Source of the DNA: Flavobacterium sp. ACN6
Lineage (GTDB): Bacteria; Bacteroidota; Bacteroidia; Flavobacteriales; Flavobacteriaceae
Length of the DNA stretch: 64,000 nt
Reading direction: 5' to 3'
NCBI RefSeq assembly: GCF_002304005.1
Contig: NZ_MRCQ01000013.1
Coordinates: forward strand, 101,654 to 165,653
Numbering within the stretch: position 1 is the stretch's first letter; every line of letters begins with the position of its first letter. The position numbers and the translations under genes are program-made. Below are positions 1-9,414 of this stretch, in pieces. The notes under the pieces were generated by a model. The model searched no databases. It had not been told where the DNA came from and saw only the letters and a list, made by a program, of their open reading frames with translations.

Positions 1-36
1 GTAGGTGTTTGATTGATTTGAAACTTAAAAAAGATA

Positions 37-63
37 CCTACAAGGTTTTGAAAACCTTGCAGG
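37..63. repeat. 27-bp palindrome, family A (copy 1)
   Basis: Near-perfect inverted repeat with arms of the type CCTRCAAGGTTTT / AAAACCTTGCAGG around one central base. It ends 10 nt before the ATG at 74. Its core and following bases match the copy at 27007-27033, which sits equally close to a start codon. Further copies are at 20008, 20095, 25025, 37578, 37620, 49077 and 49133. Confidence 0.85.
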
Positions 64-73
64 AAAGAAAACG

Positions 74-2404
74 ATGAAAAACAATATATTATTAATACTT
101 CTCTTCACGACGCTTTGCCTCAAAGCGCAAATTCCTGCGCTTGATAGTTACAATCAGGTTTGGAAAACGCAAAGCCAAAATTCATCAGAATCTATGCCTT
201 TGGGAGGCGGTGATATTGGTATGAATGTGTGGGTTGAAAAAGGCGATCTGTATTTCTATTTTTCGAGAAGCGGAACTTTCGATGAACATAATACTTTATT
301 GAAATTAGGTCGGGTAAAAGTGACTTTGAGTCCGAATCCTTTTGCCAGAAAAGAAGGTTTTCATCAGGAATTAAAATTGAAAGACGGGTACGTTTTAGTT
401 GGTCAGAATGATACTAAAATCAAACTTTGGGTTGATGTTTATAAACCGATAATCCACTTGGATTTAGAAAGTAAAAATGCATTGAAAATGACCGCTTCTT
501 ATGAAAGCTGGCGTTATAAAAACCGCGATTCAAAAGGAAAAGCCAATAATGCCAATTCATATAAATGGGCACCTCAAGGAGAGATTATTACGTATAAAGA
601 TTCGATTTCATTTGAAAACAACGGCATAAAATTCTATCACAGAAACAGAGAAAATACCGTTTTTGATGTTGCTGTGAAACAACAAAAAATGGAATTGGTT
701 AAGGAGCAAATGCTGAACCCGATCGCGAATCTAACTTTCGGCGGATTTATGACGGGAGATAATCTAAAAGCAGACGGAACGTATTTAGGAAAATACCAGT
801 CGACCGATTTTAAAGGCTTTAGTTTATCTAGTATAAAACCATCCAAAAAACATTCTTTACAGCTTTATTTAAATACCAGCCAATCAGATTTAAATTCTTG
901 GAATTGTGACTTAAAAAAACAAATTTTATCTAATAAGAACACTTCAAAACAAGCAGAAAAAAACGCTATAAAGTGGTGGAATAATTTTTGGGAACGCAGT
1001 TTTATTTTTACGCATAAAAATCAATCGGCTGCCAAAGATTCAGTATATCAAATTGGGCAGAATTACCAGTTATTCCGTTATATGTTAGGTTGTAATGCGT
1101 ATGGGAAATACCCAACAAAATTCAATGGCGGACTTTTTACAGTTGATCCCGTTTTTACCAATCCTGATTTAGATTTTACGCCTGATTTCAGAAATTGGGG
1201 CGGAGGGACCATGACGGCTCAAAACCAGCGATTGGTTTATTTTCCGATGGTAAAAAGCGGTGATTTTGATATGATGAAATCGCAGTTGGATTATTATTTG
1301 AGTTTACAGAAAAATGCTGAATTAAGAAGCAAAGTTTATTGGAATCATAACGGCGCGTCATTCACAGAACAATTAGAAAATTTCGGCTTACCAAATCCTG
1401 CAGAATACGAATGGAAACGTCCCGCCGATTACGACCCTGGAATGGAATATAATGCGTGGCTGGAATATGAATGGGACACGGTTTTAGAATTCTGTCAAAT
1501 GATGTTGCAACAGAAAGAATATGCGGGAGAAGATATTCAGAAATACAATTCGTTTGTCGTTAGCTGCCTTCGTTTTTTTGATGAACATTATCAATATCTC
1601 GCAAAACAGCGAGGAAGAAAAGCTTTAGATGGAAATGGGAAATTAGTTTTATATCCGGGTTCAGGTGCTGAAACGTACAAAATGGCATACAATGCCAATA
1701 GTACAATTTCGGCATTACAAATAATTACAGCCAATCTTTTAAACCTTTCGGGAAAAGAGCTATCAAAAGAAGAACTGGAATATGTAAAGGGATTTCAAAC
1801 CAGAATTCCGCCTTTAAACTTCGGACAAATCGAAAATCATAAAGTTTTGGTTCCAGCTAAAACTTGGGAAAGAGTTAATAATTCGGAAGTGCCGCAAATG
1901 TATCCCGTTTATCCATGGGGTATTTACGGCATTGGAAAACCAGATCTTGAAACGGCTTTAAATACTTGGAAATACGATCCAGATGCTTTAAAATTTAGAA
2001 GTCATATTGGATGGAAACAGGATAATATTTTCGCAGCTCGCTTGGGTTTAACAGAGGAAGCGGCGAAATACAATACATTAAAAATGGTGAATTCACAGCG
2101 TCGTTTCCCTGCATTTTGGGGACCGGGATTTGACTGGGTTCCAGATCACAATTGGGGCGGATCCGGAATGATTGGCATGCAGGAAATGCTTTTGCAGGAA
2201 AGTGATGGGAAAATTTATCTTTTTCCGGCTTGGCCAAAAGACTGGAACGTTCATTTTAAATTACACGTAAAACAAAATACGACCGTTGAAGGAGAATTGG
2301 TAAACGGCGAATTGAAAGTTTTAAAAGTAATTCCGGAAGAAAGAAAAAAAGACATTATAAATCTGTTAGGAAAATCTGAAACAGAAAAAACGAAATTAAA
2401 TTAA
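74..2404 (+). CDS. DUF5703 domain protein, (alpha/alpha)6 glycosidase-like
   Basis: A 776-residue exported protein. A Sec signal peptide covers about residues 1-19 (cleavage after LCLKA). The segment after it, with SMPLGGGDIGMNVWVEKGD and then SGTFDEHNTLLKLGR, is the hallmark of the DUF5703 N-terminal domain. The rest looks like a helical (alpha/alpha)6-type glycosidase domain rich in Trp and Tyr, for example NYQLFRYMLGCNAYGKYPTK and the late Trp-rich FWGPGFDWVPDHNWGG. From general knowledge, such proteins occur in pectin PULs of Bacteroidota, but I know of no assigned reaction. It is followed after 6 bp by a PL1 lyase, so the two are almost certainly co-transcribed. The start is supported by the signal peptide and by an A-rich leader. 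A periplasmic or surface hydrolase acting on pectin side chains is inference. The domain call is firmer than the function. Confidence 0.75.
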   Translation: MKNNILLILLFTTLCLKAQIPALDSYNQVWKTQSQNSSESMPLGGGDIGMNVWVEKGDLYFYFSRSGTFDEHNTLLKLGRVKVTLSPNPFARKEGFHQELKLKDGYVLVGQNDTKIKLWVDVYKPIIHLDLESKNALKMTASYESWRYKNRDSKGKANNANSYKWAPQGEIITYKDSISFENNGIKFYHRNRENTVFDVAVKQQKMELVKEQMLNPIANLTFGGFMTGDNLKADGTYLGKYQSTDFKGFSLSSIKPSKKHSLQLYLNTSQSDLNSWNCDLKKQILSNKNTSKQAEKNAIKWWNNFWERSFIFTHKNQSAAKDSVYQIGQNYQLFRYMLGCNAYGKYPTKFNGGLFTVDPVFTNPDLDFTPDFRNWGGGTMTAQNQRLVYFPMVKSGDFDMMKSQLDYYLSLQKNAELRSKVYWNHNGASFTEQLENFGLPNPAEYEWKRPADYDPGMEYNAWLEYEWDTVLEFCQMMLQQKEYAGEDIQKYNSFVVSCLRFFDEHYQYLAKQRGRKALDGNGKLVLYPGSGAETYKMAYNANSTISALQIITANLLNLSGKELSKEELEYVKGFQTRIPPLNFGQIENHKVLVPAKTWERVNNSEVPQMYPVYPWGIYGIGKPDLETALNTWKYDPDALKFRSHIGWKQDNIFAARLGLTEEAAKYNTLKMVNSQRRFPAFWGPGFDWVPDHNWGGSGMIGMQEMLLQESDGKIYLFPAWPKDWNVHFKLHVKQNTTVEGELVNGELKVLKVIPEERKKDIINLLGKSETEKTKLN

Positions 2405-2410
2405 ACCAAA

Positions 2411-4861
2411 ATGGTAAAGAAATTAATGGGTTCTTTGGCTCTTGCAATGCTTTTAACGGCAAACGCACAAGCTCAGAATACTGAAAAACAAGTTGTAAAA
2501 GTAGACTTTGACTTTTTTCAAAGAAGACTGGAAGAAGTTCATGATCCGAGTTATGATTCGTGGGTGATTAACGAAGGGAAGGAAGATTTTAAATCGTTCA
2601 ATAACTTGTCGTTTACGCTAAAAGGAAACTTCACTTCAAAATGGTATAAAGTCGGAATGAGTGCACCGCATTATAACAGATTAGGAAGCGACGGTTTGGT
2701 TACGGCTGAAAATTTAGAATTGAAAATCAGCGGATTGAAAGCAGGAAAACATACGCTTTTGACTTTTCATAATGCTTTTGATGTGATTACGGGAAAAACC
2801 TATTCTCCAATCAAAATCTTTGTCAACGGAAAACTTCAGGAAACGGTAAATGCGAGTCAGAGAGCCAATGCTAAAATTGATGCAACAATGGCTTACATTA
2901 CTTTTAATGCCGAAAAAGGCAAAGATGTAATCGTTCGTTTTGAGATTGACCCAACTTCAAATCCTGATGTAATTAAACAAATTGTGGTTAACGGTTTTGA
3001 AATCGATACACCAAATTTAATGAATCAGGCGCGTACTCCTGAACCAGGAAATCGTAATGAACATGTTGAAGTAAATAAAACTTTGACTTTAAAATGGGAC
3101 GCTCCAAAGAGTGTAGCCGCACATAATTTATATTTTGGTGAAGACGCGGCTGCTGTAGAAAAGGCAACTGAATCTTCAAAAGAATTTAAAGGAAAACTAA
3201 TTGATAAAAACTTCAATATTTCCGATTTATACAGTGGAACAACTTATTATTGGAGAGTAGATGAAGTTGATACTAAAGGCGATATAACTTCAGGAAATGT
3301 CTGGTCGTTTAAACCAGCGCAATTGGCTTTTCCGGGAGCAGAAGGTTACGGACGTTATGCTGTTGGAGGACGTGGTGGGAAGGTAATTGAAGTTACGAAT
3401 TTGAATGATGACGGACCAGGAAGTCTACGAGATGCGATTAATCAGGAAATAGGGCCAAGAACGATTGTTTTTACTGTTTCGGGAAATATAAAACTGGCTT
3501 CGAGATTGGTAGCAAATCAGCCTTACATTACTATTGCGGGGCAAACGGCTCCGGGTGAAGGAATTACAATTACGAGAGCGCCAATTGGTTTGACTGGAAA
3601 TGATGGAGTTGTTCGATTTTTAAAAGTTAGAATTGGCGGCGGAAGAACTTTTGACGGAATGGGATTAACCGGTGCAGATTACAGCATTATTGATCACTGC
3701 TCGATCAGTTGGACAATCGATGAATCGTTTAGTTCACGGGGTGCACATCATATTACATTACAGCGAACTTTAATTTCAGAAGCGTTAAATGTCGCTGGAC
3801 ACGGTAAATACGAAGCTGGAAAAATGCACGGTTATGCTGCGACAATTGGCGGCGATATCGGAAGTTTTCATCATAACTTATTGGCTCACAATTACGGACG
3901 TAATTGGAGTATTGGCGGTGGTTTAAGCGGTGATGGTTTCTATACTGGAAGATTGGATATCACTAATAATGTGGTATACAATTGGGGTAAAAGAACGACA
4001 GACGGTGGTGCAAACGAGGTGAATTTTGTAAATAATTTCTATAAACCGGGTGCTTCAACAGCGATTTTTGTAGCATTAAATGCACAGCACGAAGGTGTTG
4101 GAAAAGGAATGCAGCGCTATTATTTTGATGGAAATGTTATGCCGGGTTATTTTGATGAAAAATCTCAGGATAAAGGAAGAAAATTTACTACCACAAATAA
4201 AGAGAAAGTAGAGTATGAAACTTTTGTTGATAAACCATTTTTTCCATCATATATAGCAACGCAATCAGCGAAAGCGGCATATAAAAGTGTACTTTCAGAT
4301 GTTGGGGCAAATCAGCCATTTTTTGATAAACACGATAACCGAATTATCGGTGAAACTTTAAAAGGAACTTTTACTTATAAAGGAAGCAAAAGCGGTTTGG
4401 GCGGTATGATTGATAATGAAGAAGATGCAGGAGGATGGCCGAACTTTGCTTCGGAAACTCGTCCAGCAGATTGGGATACAGATCATGACGGACTGCCTAA
4501 CTGGTGGGAAAAAGCTTTTGGTTTAAACGAAAATTCAGCAGAAGGAGATTTTTCAGATGCGAATCAGGATATAGATAAAGACGGATTTACGCAGCTGGAT
4601 AATTATTTAGACTGGCTGGCACAGCCTCATTATTTTGTGAATTCAGGAGATAAAAAAGTTTTAAATGTAGGAGATTTTTTCAAAGGATATGAAAACAAAC
4701 CCGTTTATACTTTCTCTGATCTTAAAAATGGAAAAGCAGTTTTAAAAGGTAAAGAAATTCAGTTTACAACAGTTGAAAAAGGTTTCGCTTCTTTCATTCT
4801 AACAGTAAAAGATGCGGAAGGAGATTCAATGAGTAGAACCATTAATTTCTTTATTAAATAA
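2411..4861 (+). CDS. PL1 family pectate lyase, multidomain
   Basis: An 816-residue exported protein. The signal peptide is about residues 1-22 (ending ANAQAQ). A beta-sandwich region comes first, then a fibronectin-III-like module at about 215-300 (ending TYYWRVDEVDTKGD), then a right-handed beta-helix from about 307 beginning FPGAEGYGRYAVGGRGG. Typical PL1 blocks follow: PGSLRDAI, YITIAGQTAPGEGITI, and DHCSISWTIDES. At about 687-735 lies a calcium-binding, thrombospondin-3-like stretch (DTDHDGLPNWWEKAFGL). The last 70 or so residues look like an Ig/cadherin-like strand domain. Family members cleave alpha-1,4-galacturonan by Ca-dependent beta-elimination. The upstream DUF5703 gene ends 6 bp away. 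It is larger than the two PL1 enzymes at 15473 and 18264 because of the added N-terminal modules. Fine specificity (pectate, pectin or RG-II backbone) cannot be read here. Confidence 0.9.
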   Translation: MVKKLMGSLALAMLLTANAQAQNTEKQVVKVDFDFFQRRLEEVHDPSYDSWVINEGKEDFKSFNNLSFTLKGNFTSKWYKVGMSAPHYNRLGSDGLVTAENLELKISGLKAGKHTLLTFHNAFDVITGKTYSPIKIFVNGKLQETVNASQRANAKIDATMAYITFNAEKGKDVIVRFEIDPTSNPDVIKQIVVNGFEIDTPNLMNQARTPEPGNRNEHVEVNKTLTLKWDAPKSVAAHNLYFGEDAAAVEKATESSKEFKGKLIDKNFNISDLYSGTTYYWRVDEVDTKGDITSGNVWSFKPAQLAFPGAEGYGRYAVGGRGGKVIEVTNLNDDGPGSLRDAINQEIGPRTIVFTVSGNIKLASRLVANQPYITIAGQTAPGEGITITRAPIGLTGNDGVVRFLKVRIGGGRTFDGMGLTGADYSIIDHCSISWTIDESFSSRGAHHITLQRTLISEALNVAGHGKYEAGKMHGYAATIGGDIGSFHHNLLAHNYGRNWSIGGGLSGDGFYTGRLDITNNVVYNWGKRTTDGGANEVNFVNNFYKPGASTAIFVALNAQHEGVGKGMQRYYFDGNVMPGYFDEKSQDKGRKFTTTNKEKVEYETFVDKPFFPSYIATQSAKAAYKSVLSDVGANQPFFDKHDNRIIGETLKGTFTYKGSKSGLGGMIDNEEDAGGWPNFASETRPADWDTDHDGLPNWWEKAFGLNENSAEGDFSDANQDIDKDGFTQLDNYLDWLAQPHYFVNSGDKKVLNVGDFFKGYENKPVYTFSDLKNGKAVLKGKEIQFTTVEKGFASFILTVKDAEGDSMSRTINFFIK

Positions 4862-4868
4862 AAAAAGG

Positions 4869-4954
4869 TTGCCACGAATTACACTAATCTCCACTAATTT
4901 TTTACGCAGTACGGTAAAAATAATTCGTGAAAATTAGTGTAATTAGTGGCAAAA
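4869..4954. repeat. Family E hairpin (GCCACGAATT ... AATTAGTGGC)
   Basis: The left arm reads TTGCCACGAATTACACTAAT and the right arm TTAGTGTAATTAGTGGCAA. It follows the PL1 stop codon by 7 nt. The gap 4862-5318 holds only this element, the family D tandem at 4960-5236 and the family F arm at 5240-5290. I see no gene in it. Confidence 0.8.
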
Positions 4955-4959
4955 GAAAA

Positions 4960-5236
4960 ATCTGCCAAATCTGCCAAATCTGCCAAATCTGCGTGAAAAA
5001 ATTAATCGCTCGCAGATTTTGCAGATAAAAGGTTGGTTTTAATTCGAGATTTAGTAAAGGAAAAAAATCTGCCAAATCTGCCAAATCTGCGTGAAAAATT
5101 AATCGCTCGCAGATTTTGCAGATTAAGCAGATAAAAGGTTCGTTTTAATTCGAGATTTAGTAAAAGAAAAAAATCTGCCAAATCTGCAAAATCTGCGGGA
5201 AAATTAATCGCTCGCAGATTCTGCAGATCAAGCAGA
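4960..5236. repeat. Family D tandem palindromes (TCTGCCAAATCTGCG ...)
   Basis: Three consecutive units of about 100 bp. Each has a left half of TCTGCCAAA repeats and a right half containing ATTAATCGCTCGCAGATT (starting at 5001, 5098 and 5203), so each unit can fold back on itself. Units one and two also share a spacer with AATTCGAGATTTAGTAAA. Related single or compound copies are at 17197, 23371, 28020, 34861 and 45810. Confidence 0.85.
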
Positions 5237-5239
5237 TAG

Positions 5240-5290
5240 AAAATCCGTTTTAATCCGCGTTTTGCCTTGGCAATCCGTGACATCAGCGTT
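5240..5290 (-). repeat. Family F arm, inverted relative to 7344-7394
   Basis: About 50 bp whose reverse complement matches 7344-7394 with only a handful of differences (shared blocks CGCTGATG, CGGATTGCC and GGCAAAACGCGGATTAAA). The two copies bracket the GH127 gene. Full hairpins of related sequence are at 30142-30269 and 33070-33342. Confidence 0.8.
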
Positions 5291-5318
5291 ACAATCATTA
5301 CAATATAAAATATTCAAA

Positions 5319-7337
5319 ATGAAAAAGAACATCATCATAACCTCTTTATTTCTTTCAACTGTAATCTTTGCACAAAACAAAGGTTTAGTTGCCAATTCAG
5401 AAAGCCCGTATGCGAAATTGCAGAGCGTTGGACTGCAAGATGTAAAATGGACAAACGGTTTTTGGAAAGAACAATTTGATGTAGAAACCAAAAACACATT
5501 ACCCTATATGTGGGATTTGTATCATAATGATTCTATTTCACATGCATATAAAAACTTCGAAATCGCTGCAGGTATAAGCAAAGGAACGTTTAAAGGACCG
5601 TCGTTTCATGATGGTGATTTCTACAAGATTTTTGAAGGAATGGCGGCAACTTATGCTGTTACGAAAGATAAAAAACTAGATCAGAAAATGGATAAAGCCA
5701 TTGCGCTTTTTGCGAAAGTACAGCGTAAAGACGGTTATATTCATACTCCGGTTTTAATTGATGAACGCTGGGGAACTTTAGGTCCTGAAGAAGTAAAAAA
5801 ACAATTAGGATTTGAAAAATACAATATGGGACATTTAATGACTGCTGCCTGTATTCATTATCGCGCCACAGGAAAAACGAATTTCCTAAATATAGCAAAA
5901 GGAGTTGCTGATTTCTTATATGATTTCTACAAAAAAGCCTCACCAGAATTGGCACGAAATGCCATTTGTCCGTCGCATTATATGGGAATTGTCGAAATGT
6001 ACAGAACGACCAAAAATCCAAAATATCTGGAATTAGCCAATAATTTAATTGACATTCGCGGTACTACAAATGATGGAACTGATGACAATCAGGATCGAAT
6101 TCCGTTTAGACAACAGACTACCGCGATGGGTCACGCCGTAAGAGCCAATTACCTCTATGCTGGAGTTGCCGATTTATACGCAGAAACGGGCGAGAAGAAA
6201 TTATTAGACAATTTAGAATCGATTTGGGATGACGTAACATACCGTAAAATGTATATTACGGGAGCATGCGGTTCTTTATATGATGGAGTTTCACCAGACG
6301 GAACTTCTTATGATCCAACAGTTGTGCAGAAAATTCATCAGGCATACGGAAGACCATTTCAATTGCCAAATGCAACGGCGCACACAGAAACCTGTGCAAA
6401 TATTGGAAACGTTTTATGGAATTGGAGAATGCTTCAAATTACAGGCGACGCCAAATATGCTGATATTGTGGAGCTGGCACTTTACAATAGTGTGCTTTCG
6501 GGAATGGATTTAGAAGGAGAAAAATTCCTTTATAACAATCCGCTGAATGTTTCTAACGATCTGCCGTTTCACCAACGTTGGGGCAATGAGCGTGAAGGCT
6601 ACATTGCGTTATCAAACTGCTGTGCACCAAACGTAACCAGAACTGTTGCCGAAGTTGGAAATTATGCTTACAATCTTTCAAAGGAAGGTTTGTATGTGAA
6701 TTTATACGGAAGCAATCAATTGAAAACAAAATCTTTAAACGGAGAAGAAATCGAAATCGAACAGCAGACGAACTATCCTTGGGATGGAAAAATAACGTTG
6801 AAAATTGTAAAAGCACCAAAAGATTTACAGAATTTCTTTTTAAGAATTCCGGGCTGGAGTCAGAATGCTTCGGTTTCGATTAATAATACCAGTATTAATG
6901 ATAAGATCGTTTCTGGTTCTTATTTAACAGTAAATCGTAAATGGAAAAAAGGAGATGTAATTGAATTGAATCTTCCAATGCCGGTTGAGTTGATGCAGGC
7001 AAATCCATTGGTTGAAGAAGTTAAAAATCAGGTTGCTGTAAAAAGAGGACCGTTGGTTTATTGCTTAGAATCAGATCAGCTTCCTGCAAATACAAGTGTA
7101 AACGATGTAATTTTAAATCTGAATTCAAATTTTAAAACGGATTTCACGGAATTAAAAAACAGAAAATTTATAACTATCGAAGCGAGTTCAACAATTGCAG
7201 GTGATAATTCTTGGAAGAAAACACTTTATAAACCAATTTCTGTAAAAGATGGAAAATCGATAAACGTAAAATTGATTCCGTATTTTGCTTGGGGAAATAA
7301 AGGAAAAGGCGAGATGACAGTTTGGATGTCGCATTAA
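5319..7337 (+). CDS. GH127 family glycoside hydrolase (DUF1680)
   Basis: A 672-residue exported enzyme. I start it at the ATG at 5319, which gives a clean signal peptide (residues 1-18, ending TVIFA). An upstream in-frame TTG at 5262 lies inside repeat DNA. Family features are clear: HTETCANIGN with Glu357 and Cys359, and NCCAPN with Cys434 and Cys435. These match the Cys3-Glu zinc site of GH127, where the last Cys acts as the nucleophile. Characterised GH127 enzymes are beta-L-arabinofuranosidases, and one in the B. thetaiotaomicron RG-II locus has been reported to release aceric acid. The neighbouring RG-II-type genes make the second role plausible here, as inference. The gene is bracketed by inverted family F repeats (5240 and 7344). 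Confidence 0.9.
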   Translation: MKKNIIITSLFLSTVIFAQNKGLVANSESPYAKLQSVGLQDVKWTNGFWKEQFDVETKNTLPYMWDLYHNDSISHAYKNFEIAAGISKGTFKGPSFHDGDFYKIFEGMAATYAVTKDKKLDQKMDKAIALFAKVQRKDGYIHTPVLIDERWGTLGPEEVKKQLGFEKYNMGHLMTAACIHYRATGKTNFLNIAKGVADFLYDFYKKASPELARNAICPSHYMGIVEMYRTTKNPKYLELANNLIDIRGTTNDGTDDNQDRIPFRQQTTAMGHAVRANYLYAGVADLYAETGEKKLLDNLESIWDDVTYRKMYITGACGSLYDGVSPDGTSYDPTVVQKIHQAYGRPFQLPNATAHTETCANIGNVLWNWRMLQITGDAKYADIVELALYNSVLSGMDLEGEKFLYNNPLNVSNDLPFHQRWGNEREGYIALSNCCAPNVTRTVAEVGNYAYNLSKEGLYVNLYGSNQLKTKSLNGEEIEIEQQTNYPWDGKITLKIVKAPKDLQNFFLRIPGWSQNASVSINNTSINDKIVSGSYLTVNRKWKKGDVIELNLPMPVELMQANPLVEEVKNQVAVKRGPLVYCLESDQLPANTSVNDVILNLNSNFKTDFTELKNRKFITIEASSTIAGDNSWKKTLYKPISVKDGKSINVKLIPYFAWGNKGKGEMTVWMSH

Positions 7338-7343
7338 ATTTTG

Positions 7344-7394
7344 CACGCTGATGAAACGGATTGCCCTTGGCAAAACGCGGATTAAAGCGGATTT
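7344..7394 (+). repeat. Family F arm, partner of 5240-5290
   Basis: Begins 6 nt after the GH127 stop codon and is the inverted partner of 5240-5290. It is read here as CGCTGATGAAACGGATTG, followed by GGCAAAACGCGGATTAAA. Confidence 0.8.
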
Positions 7395-7426
7395 TTAAAT
7401 TTTGAAAAAGCGACCAACCAGCTAGT

Positions 7427-7527
7427 TTGTCATTCTGGAACGAAGAATCGCACACGTAACTCGACAAAGATTGGCGATTTAGATTGCGGAGTTTCTAGTG
7501 TGATCTTTCCTTCGTCAAGATGACAAA
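7427..7527. repeat. Family C long hairpin (copy 1)
   Basis: About 100-bp fold-back bounded by TTGTCATtcTGGAACGAAG and a right arm ending CTTCGTCAAGATGACAA. The interior has the family signature AACTCGACAAAGATTGGCG. It ends 29 nt before the CE8 start at 7557. Other copies are at 25077, 45890, 48949 and 52942. Confidence 0.85.
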
Positions 7528-7556
7528 ACAAGATGAACAAATAAATTGAAAAACAC

Positions 7557-8543
7557 ATGAAATATATCCTAACCTTATTTTTAATAACAACAATTTCCCT
7601 TTCAGCCCAAACGCTCGATAACAAATTAGCTTTAACCGTTGCACAAGATGGTTCGGGAGATTTTAAAACCATTCAGGAAGCGCTAAACAACGTGAAAGAC
7701 AATTCAGAAAAACGAGTTGTAATTACTATAAAACCAGGAAAATATGTGGAGAAATTGGAGATTCCAGCTTCTAAAACATTCATTACTTTAAAAGGATTAG
7801 ACAGAAATAAAACCATTATTTCGTTTGATGATTATTCTGGGAAACCGCTTCGTGAAATTGATGCATCCGGAAAAAAAGCATTCGGAACTGGAACTTCTTA
7901 TTCTTTTTTAATTAAAGGAAATGACTGTACGCTCGAAAATCTTACTGTAGAAAATACAGCAGGAAGAGTAGGACAGGCCGTTGCTCTGCATATTAAGAGT
8001 GATAGAGTTGTAGTTAGAAATTGCAATATTTTAGGGAATCAGGATACGCTTTATTTATCTGAAGGAAATACACGCACTTACTTTGAAAACTGTTTCATCA
8101 ACGGTACAACCGATTTTATATTTGGTGCGGCGACTGCTTATTTTTATGAATGTACTATTGAGAGTTTAAGCAATTCTTATATTACAGCTGCTTCAACGCC
8201 GCAAGGTCAGGCTTATGGTTTTGTTTTTACAGATTGTAAACTTACTGCAAAAGATAAAACGGTTGACAAAGTATTTTTTGGAAGACCTTGGCGACCTTAT
8301 GCGCAAACTGTTTTTATCAATACAGATATGGGTTTGCATATTATTCCGGAAGGCTGGAACGCATGGATCGATACCAGATTTCCTGATAAATATAAAACTG
8401 CATATTACGCAGAATTTGACAGCAAAGGTTTAAGTTCGAAAGATCTATCTCAACGAGTTTCATGGTCGCATCAATTAAAAAAAGATGATATTAAAAAATA
8501 CGATAGAGATTTAGTTTTGAACGGATGGAATCCAAATAAATAA
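7557..8543 (+). CDS. Pectin methylesterase, CE8
   Basis: A 328-residue exported enzyme with a signal peptide of about 17 residues (ending TISLSA). It has the right-handed beta-helix of CE8 and the expected active-site blocks: GNQDTLYL with Asp163, TTDFIFG with Asp186, and FFGRPW with Arg243 and Trp245. These correspond to the acid/base Asp, nucleophile Asp, and Arg/Trp of characterised pectinesterases. It removes methyl esters from homogalacturonan, producing the de-esterified stretches that pectate lyases and GH28 enzymes prefer. The gap to the CE12 gene is only 11 bp, which points to one transcript and coordinated removal of methyl and acetyl esters. Length is normal for a single-domain bacterial CE8. 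No anomalies were seen. Confidence 0.95.
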   Translation: MKYILTLFLITTISLSAQTLDNKLALTVAQDGSGDFKTIQEALNNVKDNSEKRVVITIKPGKYVEKLEIPASKTFITLKGLDRNKTIISFDDYSGKPLREIDASGKKAFGTGTSYSFLIKGNDCTLENLTVENTAGRVGQAVALHIKSDRVVVRNCNILGNQDTLYLSEGNTRTYFENCFINGTTDFIFGAATAYFYECTIESLSNSYITAASTPQGQAYGFVFTDCKLTAKDKTVDKVFFGRPWRPYAQTVFINTDMGLHIIPEGWNAWIDTRFPDKYKTAYYAEFDSKGLSSKDLSQRVSWSHQLKKDDIKKYDRDLVLNGWNPNK

Positions 8544-8554
8544 AATCAAAGGCT

Positions 8555-9337
8555 ATGAATAAGTTTAGAATTTTCGGAATCGGATTATGTTCAATTTTAG
8601 TATTGGGCGCCTTTAGTTTTAAATCAAAAGTGACAACTATTTATTTAATTGGAGACTCAACGGTTGCCGATTATTCGTTAGAAGAAAATTATCAAACTAA
8701 AAAATTTCCACAAGTGGGCTGGGGACAGGTTTTTCAGCCTTTCTTTCAAAAGGATAGTTTGAAGCTGGTTAAGAATATTTTGGGTAATGCTAAAGAAGTC
8801 AAAATCGATGACCGCGCAAAAGGCGGTAGAAGTACCAGAACTTTTTTTCAAGAAGGGCGATGGTCTTCTGTTTACAACTCTCTTCAAAAAGGTGATGTTG
8901 TTATGATGCAGTTTGGGCACAATGATGCTTCTGCGGAAAAAACAGAGCGTTATGTAAATATTGAAGGTTACAAAGAGTTCCTGCGTCTTTTTATAAATCA
9001 AACTAAAGAAAAAGGTGCGGTGCCAATTGTCTTAACACCAGTTGCAAGGAATTATCCATGGAAAGACGGAAAACTTACGAACGTACATGGCGACTATCCT
9101 CAGGCAGCAATTGCTGTTGCAAAGGAATTGCATGTAAAGTATATTGATTTGAATGAACTCTCGATGAGCTTCTTTTCTTCCAAAGGACAAGATTATGTAA
9201 CTACGAACTATTTTATGAATTTTGAACCCGGAAAATTTCCTGCATTTCCTGACGGGCAAAAAGATAATACTCATTTTCAAAAAGAAGGTGGAGTTGAAGT
9301 GGCAAGATTTGTTTTTGATGCAATGAAAAAATTGTAA
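8555..9337 (+). CDS. Rhamnogalacturonan acetylesterase-like SGNH hydrolase (CE12)
   Basis: A 260-residue SGNH-fold esterase. The N-terminus is a short hydrophobic export signal (residues 1-22 or so). Block I is YLIGDSTVADY with catalytic Ser35. Block III is FGHNDAS with Asn123. Block V is DNTHFQKEG with Asp237 and His240. Gly47-type residues are within GWGQVFQPFF. This pattern, including the GDSTVA block, is that of CE12 rhamnogalacturonan acetylesterases, which remove acetyl groups from pectin. It follows the CE8 gene by 11 bp. It is the last gene of the left arm, and a Rho-independent terminator lies just downstream at 9369-9414. Xylan or other pectin acetylesterase activity is also known in the family, so the exact acetylated sugar is uncertain. 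Confidence 0.9.
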   Translation: MNKFRIFGIGLCSILVLGAFSFKSKVTTIYLIGDSTVADYSLEENYQTKKFPQVGWGQVFQPFFQKDSLKLVKNILGNAKEVKIDDRAKGGRSTRTFFQEGRWSSVYNSLQKGDVVMMQFGHNDASAEKTERYVNIEGYKEFLRLFINQTKEKGAVPIVLTPVARNYPWKDGKLTNVHGDYPQAAIAVAKELHVKYIDLNELSMSFFSSKGQDYVTTNYFMNFEPGKFPAFPDGQKDNTHFQKEGGVEVARFVFDAMKKL

Positions 9338-9368
9338 ACTTAAACAAAACCATATATAAATTAACAAA

Positions 9369-9414
9369 AAGTCCGCTTAGTAGTCCATTTGTCTAAGATT
9401 AGCGGGCTTTTTTT
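9369..9414 (+). terminator. Rho-independent terminator after the CE12 gene
   Basis: The stem AAGTCCGCT (9369-9377) pairs with AGCGGGCTT (9401-9409) with one G-U pair and is followed by a run of T. It closes the left-arm transcript. Confidence 0.85.

Noticed and set aside
4960..5236. Possible short CRISPR-like array
   Set aside because: Units are about 100 bp, self-complementary, and the spacers are themselves repeated. No cas gene is near.
4902..5298. Minus-strand ORFs of 60-98 codons with repeated FYLLNLQNLRAIN-type text
   Set aside because: They are translations of the family D tandem repeats. They have no start context and no coding character outside the repeat.
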